64,000 nucleotides of DNA from Gnetum montanum (taxonomy: Eukaryota; Streptophyta; Gnetopsida; Gnetales; Gnetaceae): positions 541,823 through 605,822 of the forward strand of contig MNCI01034697.1 in assembly GCA_015680685.1 (NCBI GenBank), in the 5' to 3' direction. Under the pieces are notes generated by a model. That model made no database searches. It saw only the letters and a list, made by a program, of their open reading frames with translations, and was not told the DNA's origin. Positions 19,501 to 64,000 of the stretch are shown one piece after another. The translations under genes were made by a program, and so were the position numbers. The stretch's first letter is position 1. Each line of letters opens with the position of its first letter.

Positions 19501-22500
19501 CATACAAAGATACAGGTTTTTAACTTATGTAGCCATCACCTTTGTGAGCTAACTTCTAAGTCTATTACTAACCCAACTTACCCTTTTGATGAAACGTATG
19601 TATTACACACTCTGATCTCTCAAACTCAAAACGTGTTGGCACAACGCGAGAGTCTTCCATGTTCAGGTATGCGCTCGCTATAGCTGCATATCAAGATACG
19701 GATTTTAACTTTTCAGAGCCATGGCCTTTGTTTGTCCAGACTCTTGGCTTTAAAAATGCGGTTTTATCTCGTTGATACAGCATTTGTCTTGGCTGTGCTA
19801 TCCGATTCAAAAATATTAAGATTCTACCTTTCTTTGTCCAGCCAATAGATTAAACAAAAAAAGAAAAAAAAAATCCTTATCATTTAGAATTTCGAGATGA
19901 TGGTAGACGAAGTATTCAAAGATAAAGGCGCTGCCATGTCAAATTCAAACACAGTATCTGCATTTCCATTCTGCCAAGTTATTCTGGCTGCCACAGTGAA
20001 CATTGCTTTCGTGAATATGTTCTAACGACTGTAACATCTGTCGGTATAAGCAAAAGCAATTGTTCCCCAATAAATCTTTCAAAGTTTGCAGCAGATCCTG
20101 TGCCGTAGATGACAATTAACTTTTCACCGTGGCAGACGGCTTTTACCTGCAAAAACAAAGTGCAGTAGCAGATTCACGTACCATTCTGCTGATGACGCCC
20201 TGGTTTTGCTTAATTCTTCGTCTTTAGCAAAAGCTTGTTTCTTTAGTGCTGTAAAAACGATGTTGTTAGCTGAGAATGTCATGACGTTGCATATAGTAAG
20301 CAACGATGCAACGCTGGACTTTTTGAGAAAATTAATGTTTTGGGCCTTCATGATTACGGCTTGGAATCATGGACAATACGACTCTGATTACTTTTTCTAA
20401 ATTGTTATGATGCTTGATTCGTGGTGGGAGGCGTGGTTGCCGACTCTTTGGAAAAGATAGCTGCTGCTTCTGTCAAGATTAGCGTGAGTGATTGATTGCT
20501 TTGAACTTTGAAGCTTTTGCACAATTGGGAATTACAAAAACTTTCGGCATGATGCCTTCAGATAATTGGATTTACGTACGTCATATGTGGCCCTTTTTGC
20601 TAAATGTCCGTGTTAGGCCATCACTTTGAATGTGGTATCACGTACCAAATCTATGAAAGTCCCATTCATGCCTTTATTAAGATATATATAATATTAACAA
20701 CAAAATATGTGCCTTCAAAATAACGAGATGGTCACGTCAACGGGGGTTGCCTTTCATTCTTTCAAGAAAGTGGATTAAACGAAACAATTTGGTGGATGTG
20801 ACCATGTTTATTCAAAGTGTATTAAAGCTTTTGCTAGCACAGTACTGCATATATTTGAATTTCCACGGTTTCATTTTAATAAATTAGAGCTCACATTAAC
20901 TCTCCGCAGTCGAATACGTCACTTGCTATGTATGCATGAAACCAAATCCAAACTGTGGTTGCATTTAAAGTCATTGAATACGTCACTTATCATGTATGAC
21001 CAGATAATGAACGTTCCTGAACGAATGAAGATTACGGTAAAATTAAATTGGTAGCGACAAATGTCCTGCAGTACTTGAAAAATCAAAAACGCCTTCAGTT
21101 ATGACTCTGCAACTCAACAATTTCAGGTTAAGATAAGTTCTTAGCAAAGCTAAGAAACCTCTTGTCTGTAAGGTTTTAGCGTTTAGGTTGTGACCCAAAC
21201 TGCAATTTAAAGTCCAAAGCAATCACAGTAAAAAAATGGGAATAACAAAATATTTTTAAAAAATTGTAATTGCATTATAGGATTGATTTCTCCCAACCAG
21301 ACGAGCAAAAAGCACCTTCAAAAAATGAATATAAAAATTGAAAATAAAATAACAATAACGTTAAAAGTTACCTACCATGTTTTGACTGAATGGACATTTG
21401 TAATATGAAACAGTTGCCCTACATTTGTGCCTTGTGCCTATCTTTCAAAAATGAAGGTTGGTTAGGAACCGAAAGGTATCTTGAGACAGTAGGAATGCTT
21501 AGATTTCGGCGTCCCTGACCGAATAAATAACAGAAAAAGAAAAAGATAGTCGTCGGTAGAGTTTCAGAGTGGATCTATAATTTTTATTCCACAGTCCAAT
21601 GTTACCTTTCCCTTGCAAAAAGCTCAAATCGTAAAAACAAACCCCGTAACAAGAATATCGAGTCATTCATCGGGATGGCATGACAATGGCATTATCAATC
21701 TTGGCGGATCAGAATATTTGCAACTTGCAAGTAGCACCAATTGTTCAAAGTAAATTTAATATTTGTTTAGTTTCGTAACAAAAAGTAATTGAGCTAGTAC
21801 CGATTTGCAACCCATAGTTGAATACCGTTTAATTGATCATACAAATATCAATTATTCCAAATTGCAGTCCGTTCAATGCGTGCATATCACGCAGGATGCG
21901 ACGGACCAAAGTCGGTGTTCATATTACTTTCAAATTATTAACTTATGCATGAAAGACGACGTGTGTGGAAAAGAAAGTATAAAACAAAGATTTGCCTGTG
22001 TACAAGTCATTTCAATCCCAAATTCACGTCATTGCCGTGATTAAATCGTAGCTCTCTTTACCTCGCCAAACCAACACTATCCCAAATTCAACTCTGATCG
22101 CATATACAGTCGCATACGATTTAACCGCAATATCCATGGACCGACATACGCAGTAACAGGGTTTAATTAACGGCAAAAATAATGCTTGAACTCCTTATTC
22201 TTTAAAGAGTATCATAACATTCCCTTTCAAAAACGGTGGTTTCATATTTAATCTTAAGAACTATCGTTGTCATGTAATCCAGAGAGTCCCTTACAATGTG
22301 TTAGGATACCATGAACTATTGTCTAGAAAATCTAAATGGGTATTAACGGGCAGCCTACCACATGTATTTGGGATAAGGCTACAGGCAAACAATGACTTTC
22401 CCCGAAGTAAGGTTTCCATGAACCATGAACTTTTAACGCTAATATGAATGGTACTAAATACAAGAAATATGGTTCCTGTGATCACATTGTTTTTGGATTA

Positions 22501-22648
22501 AAGAATGAGAAATCCTTTCTAATTTTAGACTAATATTTCACTGGAATTTGATACCCATATTCAAATCCAGGCTTTAAATATTCATTTCCTGGCTACTTGC
22601 TTCCTTACAATATTTAAATCAAATATACCATGTTCACAAAATACATTC
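19501..22648. other. Intergenic region downstream of the beta-glucosidase gene
   Basis: It is mostly non-coding and has no LTR signature. The only segment with coding character is on the minus strand at 19985-20351, listed separately. Confidence 0.5.
19985..20351 (-). other. Unidentified open segments, possible exon fragments
   Basis: The minus strand is open from an ATG at 20351 (NFLKKSSVASLLTICNV, ELSKTRASSAEWYVNLLLHF) to a GCAG/GTAAAAG junction near 20152 that could act as a donor. Just below it, another frame is open to a stop near 19985 (CHGEKLIVIYGTGSAANFE, LLLLIPTDVTVVRTYS). I recognise no family. These may be fragments of a host gene or chance. Confidence 0.25.
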
Positions 22649-58988
<36,340 letters not shown>

Positions 58989-59990
58989 ACGTTCATGTAT
59001 TTACTGGATGACGTAGCTCAACAAACACGGCACGCCACGTGCACGTTGAGCAGGCAAAGATGCAACCTCCATTATTTGAGAGGCTTGTTGTCGCCTTCAT
59101 TGCATGATCGAAGTTGACAGCCACTGCCACAGCTACCACAGGTACGAAGCAGCTTCAAAGCAACAGAAAACAAATATCCGCGATACCCGGACATTCATGT
59201 CATCATCATAAAGGAATTTACTTTTTGATCGCTTGCATGTCAAACTCGCATACATGGTTCGAAGAACGCCCCTTTTGGTGATACAAGCTACAAAGGTTAC
59301 GAATAGGAATTATTGGCAGGTAAAATAAGTAACCTTTAGAAACCCAAACTTTGGTGCCTAGTATATTATACTATCCCAGCTGCTAACCCAACTCTATCAT
59401 TTGCACAAATGCTGATCAAATATTCTGCGTTTTTCAAGGAACAGATATGGGAATTGACAACCATGAAGGCCATGATCCATGCGTTGATGTGGTGTTGTTC
59501 AATCACCATTCTTGGTAAGGTAGGTTGTGTTTCAATTTCATCCTTCACAAACACTCCACTTGCATTAAAGGACAAAAATTGAGTCTCCTCTCAGCTTTTT
59601 CTTGAAAGGCTACATTTTAGACATACATTTTTATTTGTATGAAAATGAAATAGCTTAAAAAGATTAACATAGATGTTTTTGCAATCATTTTTAATAATTT
59701 TTTAATGTAATTTTAAAATTAAAATAAATAATTTATTGTGAATATATAGGCATATTATATTAAATATTAAATAATTTATTTTTAACAACAATATCTAGAA
59801 TTAAATGCCTAGGATATATTTAAAAAATTCACACTTAACTATGTGTGAGAATTTGTGAGCCCACAATTTCTAATCTTAACTAGGACCAAGTGACAATATT
59901 TGTAAGAATTTGATAATTCCTAAAACACTATGTAACCTTTGACAATCTTAGTTACTTTCTAAGGTCATTAAATTTAAAAATCCTTTGAAG
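58989..59990 (-). promoter_or_regulatory. Upstream region of the beta-glucosidase gene
   Basis: Non-coding. A G-box CACGTG lies at 59036-59041, about 50 bp before the ATG, so it could be in the 5' UTR or proximal promoter; TGACGT-like sequence is nearby. I cannot place a TATA box confidently. The last part (59600-59990) is AT-rich flank of element C. Confidence 0.4.
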
Positions 59991-60899
59991 TGATAAGTCA
60001 TCATTGTATTAGCCCCAATATTGGATACCCGATATTGAGGCTTTAATATGGAATACACAATATCGAGTCCCAAGAAACGACGTCGGATATCCAATATCGT
60101 CTTTTCCATGCTAGCTTATAAATACAACACTTGGGTACACGATTGGGACATAGTTTTATTTCTCAATTTTTGACAGTCTTTCTTAGATTTCTACATTCAA
60201 GTTCTATTATTCCCAGTGCATGCCCACAATGCGATTGTAATTGTACACACAATGCGATTGTAATTGTACAGCACCTTTGTTTGAGTATGATGTACTTGGA
60301 CACGTTACATGACTGGAAATAAAGATCAAAATTACTTCCATCATTACTGCATTCACTTAGATTTATTATTGCTTTAATTATTTAATTGTCTAGTTATTTA
60401 CTATTTTCTTTAGTTAATGTTTCCATTTATTGCTATTTACGATTCCTGTTATTAAGCGGAATGAGTACAACTTAATCATGAGTGTTTAAGTGTAAGTACT
60501 TGGTAATCTAGCAATGTACAATTTGGCACACCCAATGACATATGCTTGGCAATCCCAATGGTAGTTACATGAAGTCCAAGGCATGTACGAACAATTAGGA
60601 ATAAACACTTATCACACGTAGATGAGTTTAGGTTTTACTTTCCATTGGTCATTAGCTTAATTAATTGATCTCTTTATTGTCATTAGGAGCAACATAGGAT
60701 TAGATAACACCATATGTCTCACTTTGGATTAAACCATACGTGAAAAAGTTACCACTAGTCTAAGTGGGAAAACAGCAAATTGCAATCAAAGCATAACAAT
60801 CTAGATGCCACAACTAGTCCCATCCACGAAATTCGATTGGATCATGCGTGAACACTTGTGATTCATATGGTTGGACGTAGGGGTACCTCACGCTCATCA
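59991..60899 (+). repeat. 5' LTR of element C (909 bp)
   Basis: TGATAAG...CTCATCA. GATATC-type motifs lie at 60015-60100, TATAAATA at 60117-60124 and AATAAA at 60318-60323. A 26-bp tandem duplication (CACAATGCGATTGTAATTGTA) lies at about 60224-60271. Confidence 0.85.
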
Positions 60900-60900
60900 T

Positions 60901-60918
60901 TAGTGTTGTTGTTGGGGA
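60901..60918 (+). other. Primer binding site of element C (tRNA-Asp-like)
   Basis: TAGTGTTGTTGTTGGGGA, a decayed tRNA-Asp complement one base after the LTR. Confidence 0.6.
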
Positions 60919-61609
60919 TGGTGCTAGTTATCTAGATTAGTTATGTTATACACGATTATTGTAAAGGTATTAATGATATATCCTTCATAAAATATTAAAT
61001 CACACACACCATAAGCCAACAACAATGTCTCTTTCACAAGGAAGTGATAATGCACTGTATAATGAAAACATTCATTAGAGAACTAATGAGATATGTAGTG
61101 AGGAAAATTGGAGTGACTAGCCTTGTGCAGAGATTTCCTATGTTCATGACCGCCCAGACTACACTCAAAGACTACATTCACCTAAGGCAAACAATCTTGG
61201 AGGACATGACATAAGTCTTGAACTAGGGGAGGCCTCAAGGCCTAAGACCTCCTCAAAACCAAGAAACGATAAATTAAGGGATAGTGGGGAACACCATAGA
61301 AGCCATGGCAATCCTTCTAGTTCCTCAACTTCCTCTTTCCTTTTAACATCTAATTCTAACGAAGATGAATGTAGGTATGAAGATAAAGCTCCACTAAAAG
61401 GTTGGAATAGAAACAAAAATTGAACCTGCAGGAACACTCACAGTCATCAACATGAACATAGATAAAATCGTCACAATCAATTGAATAAAAATTTTCATGA
61501 CAACCTATCTAATGATGATGAACCCTTTTTGGCCATTTAGAGCCTAATGTAAATCACAAAGGCAGTTAAGATATCTTGTAGACATCACAAAGAGAGTCAC
61601 CTACCTAGG
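60919..61609 (+). other. Leader of element C
   Basis: The leader has short broken frames; no domain is recognised. Confidence 0.4.
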
Positions 61610-63414
61610 CTTGATATGAATAATATTTCTAAATTTGCAAGAGGCTATGATTCAGATCTACAACATCATTTACAAGCCTTCCATGATGCCTATGCTTTCT
61701 ACAACATTGAAAGGGGGTGGCAAAAGCTTAAACTCTTTCATAGGACACTAATTGATAGATTCGAAATGTGGTATAGATTGTTAGAACCAAATTCAATCCA
61801 ACGATCATCATCAATGTTGGAACTCTTCAACAAGAAATACCAAACCTATGCGAGGGTGTCCAACCTGAGGAGACAGATCCAAGAATGGAACCAAGAACAA
61901 CATGAACCCTTGGACATGGCCTTAGATAGATATTATTCCCTACTATATAGATGCCTAGGCCATGCTTTCTCTAAGGAAAGGAAACTTTTCCACATCATAG
62001 ATGGGCTTCATAATGAAACAAGGGAGACCTTGGAATGTATGCTCTAGGTCAATTATATGAGCTACAAGCCCATCAAATCTCTGAACTAATCGAGCATGTG
62101 GCAAAAGAAGAAGGAGAGATATGCAAATGGGAGAATGTCAAGAAATATCACTAGGACCCAACTCTTCAATAGAAATATGTCCATATCTATGATAAGGAGA
62201 AAGAAACTACTCTCGATAAGGTGATCCTACAACAAATTTGGTCGATACAGAAGTCTATTAATGAACTTGAAGCAAAGTTTAATAGAATATCAAAATGGAT
62301 ATACAAAAAAGTTACAACTCTCATTGAGACGGTCAAGGAAAGAATCATGTAAAACAAGCCAAGCGATCACAATAAACAAAGGATACGAAACCAAGAGACA
62401 ACTAGGAACACTTTTTGGCAAACAAGAAAAATGGCTGACGAAAGTGAGGCTATAGACTCAACCATAAAAGAAGATAATGGATGCGACATCTACATATATG
62501 ACCATCAGAAGAGCCATTGCCCGATCTTGTTGCATCTACATGAGTATTGGACAGATGCATTAAATCTGAAGTTTGTACAAAAACACATGCCTAGGAGATT
62601 CTCTCTTCCACAAGGTAATTATAGACAGCCCCACAACCAACCATACCATCCTAGGGGGACTTATTACTAGCCTTAACACTATCAACAATTGTAGTGGCAA
62701 CAACCACAGTCATGGGGGAGGCCACCACCAAATCAGCCTTATCCTTCCTATTTGCCGAAACCACATGGATATTATGTTCAACACCCTATTTCTCCAACTA
62801 GTTCTACATCCTTTGCCTCAAATTACCACTACCACTCTCCCGAGTACCATCAACCCATACCATCTCTAAAGGGATCACCACCTTGTGCCTCTTACCATCC
62901 ATCCTACCCTCGATATTCTCATACTCCAGCTCATCACATGCCACCACCAAGGACACAGGAAGGTTCAACACCATAATATCAACAAATGAATGCCACTTGT
63001 GCTACGAATGTGCATAGACATACTAACACTGGTAGATCTCAACCACCACATTGAAAACATCCCTTCTTTAGAAAAGGTCGTAAGTCGAAGCAAAAGACTC
63101 ATGGATCTACCACATCATCTGAACTAGCACAATGCCAAGTTGGTGCAATGCCTCCCTTTTTACCAACACTATCCTTTGATCCTACACAAGGGCCACCATC
63201 CATCATTACTGTAATCCCAAACCCAAGCAATGAATTTACAAGCATGGGGAAACCAACAAATCCATGCATACCATATCATAATCAAAGGTTCAATCATGGG
63301 CCAGACATTTGTAACATTAACACACTTCATACCCTGACCCACCATACATTTAACAATCAAGTGTGTGATCAACAATTTGTCTACCCAGCCACCACAACAC
63401 CAATAGACACCTAG
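61610..63414 (+). pseudogene. Element C gag with gag-only C-terminal tail
   Basis: The capsid domain (NNISKFARGYDSDLQHHLQA, FNKKYQTYARV, LFHIIDGLHNETRETL) ends at a single frame change near 62030. The second frame then runs to 63414 with a few stops. The knuckle is CDIYIYDHQKSHC (second Cys changed to Tyr). A Pro/Tyr/His-rich region and HPFFRK follow. The tail (about 63080-63414) contains NPCIPYHNQRFNH and NNQVCDQQ, matching element B. No protease follows. Confidence 0.8.
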
Positions 63415-64000
63415 TGGCTAGGGAATGAACAGTTACCAAAGTTTTATATATGCATGGATCCTATCTATCTGCTTGTTAATCCTTGTCATGGCCAAATGTT
63501 TAGTTGTGGGGGTCACCCCCCATTCTAATCTTCAGGATTCTTAAGTGTTTTTCATCTTTTTGTTTTACAATTATATTTTGTCATTTTCCTATTTCTGGAT
63601 ACAATTTTTTCTATTTCTTCAAATTTTTTCTATTTGTTGTTTTCATTTTCTTTGTTGTGTAATCTCGCTTGTGATTAAAACAATCATGTTACCCATTGGG
63701 GCGAGGTTTTCTCTATGTTGTCAAGTCATAAGGGACTGATTATTCAGACGGTGGGACAATGTCCTCCATCCACTCATTCCATTAATAAGAGGTTCTTGCT
63801 CTGGTCATAATGATATTCTTTTTCATCATCTAATCTAAAAATAAATCCATAATCATTGTGTCTAGATAGAAGAGTACAAAACCAAGGTGAGATGTAAGGG
63901 GTGTGACATCAAGGGGATTTATGGATTCTCTTTGGTCACTTCTGTATGTTTTATCATGCTTCTAAGGTTGTAATTATATCCTTGTAGATCTAATGAAAAA
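63415..64000 (+). other. Post-gag spacer of element C
   Basis: It is T-rich and non-coding (63540-63670), similar to the post-pol spacer of D near 51920 and to the spacer of B. No pol sequence is present. Confidence 0.6.

Larger units (their letters stand above)
59991..64000 (+). mobile_element. Element C: 5' part of a pol-less Ty3 retrotransposon (gag-only)
   Basis: 5' LTR 59991-60899 (909 bp), tRNA-Asp-like primer site, gag 61610-63414, then T-rich non-coding sequence instead of pol up to the window end. Its gag C-terminal tail and the sequence after it (GTTTAGTTGTGGGGGTCACC near 63500) match element B. The 3' LTR lies outside the window. Confidence 0.85.

Overview
This window is nuclear DNA of a seed plant with a very large, repeat-packed genome. 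A gymnosperm such as a conifer is my best guess, because one gene spans 36 kb through giant introns filled with old, diverged LTR retrotransposons. No prokaryotic gene organisation is present. The species call is inference.

The one host gene I can build completely is a glycoside hydrolase family 1 beta-glucosidase on the minus strand (22649-58988). Its 14 exons join with consistent phases into 522 codons plus stop. It carries the acid/base motif TINEP (E204) and the nucleophile motif TENG (E427). Introns 3 and 6 are 17.9 and 9.8 kb because LTR elements inserted into them; every splice junction still has GT/AG and the frame is unbroken.

Layout. 1-4737: 3' half of a Ty3-type element (A) with an intact 928-codon extra ORF after the pol position and a 1-kb 3' LTR. 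4738-6300: minus-strand PR/RT remnant of an older relative, interrupted by A. 7440-13212: pol-less element B (minus, TSD GTTAT) inserted into an unidentified decayed coding segment. 15791-19500: chromovirus F (TSD CATAC), with its RT-RNaseH-integrase core deleted in frame. 19501-22648: intergenic. 22649-58988: the beta-glucosidase gene. Its intron 6 holds element G (26842-35170, minus, TSD CTAAA), which itself contains a solo LTR E (30924-31693, TSD GATAC). Its intron 3 holds a Ty1/copia element H (about 39031-55363), into which the full-length Ty3 element D (44605-54740, TSD CCAAT) inserted. 58989-59990: upstream region of the gene. 59991-64000: 5' part of element C, again gag without pol.

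A, B, C, D and E are one extended Ty3 lineage. They share LTR ends TGATGA...CTCATCA, tRNA-Asp-like primer sites, a CX2CX3HX4C gag knuckle and, in A, B and D, a splice acceptor just before an extra 3' ORF. B and C both lack pol and share the same unusual gag C-terminal tail, so they look like a non-autonomous gag-only family rather than two independent deletions. The intact extra ORF of A, with an LTR-like promoter in front of it, and this gag-only family are the most novel material here.
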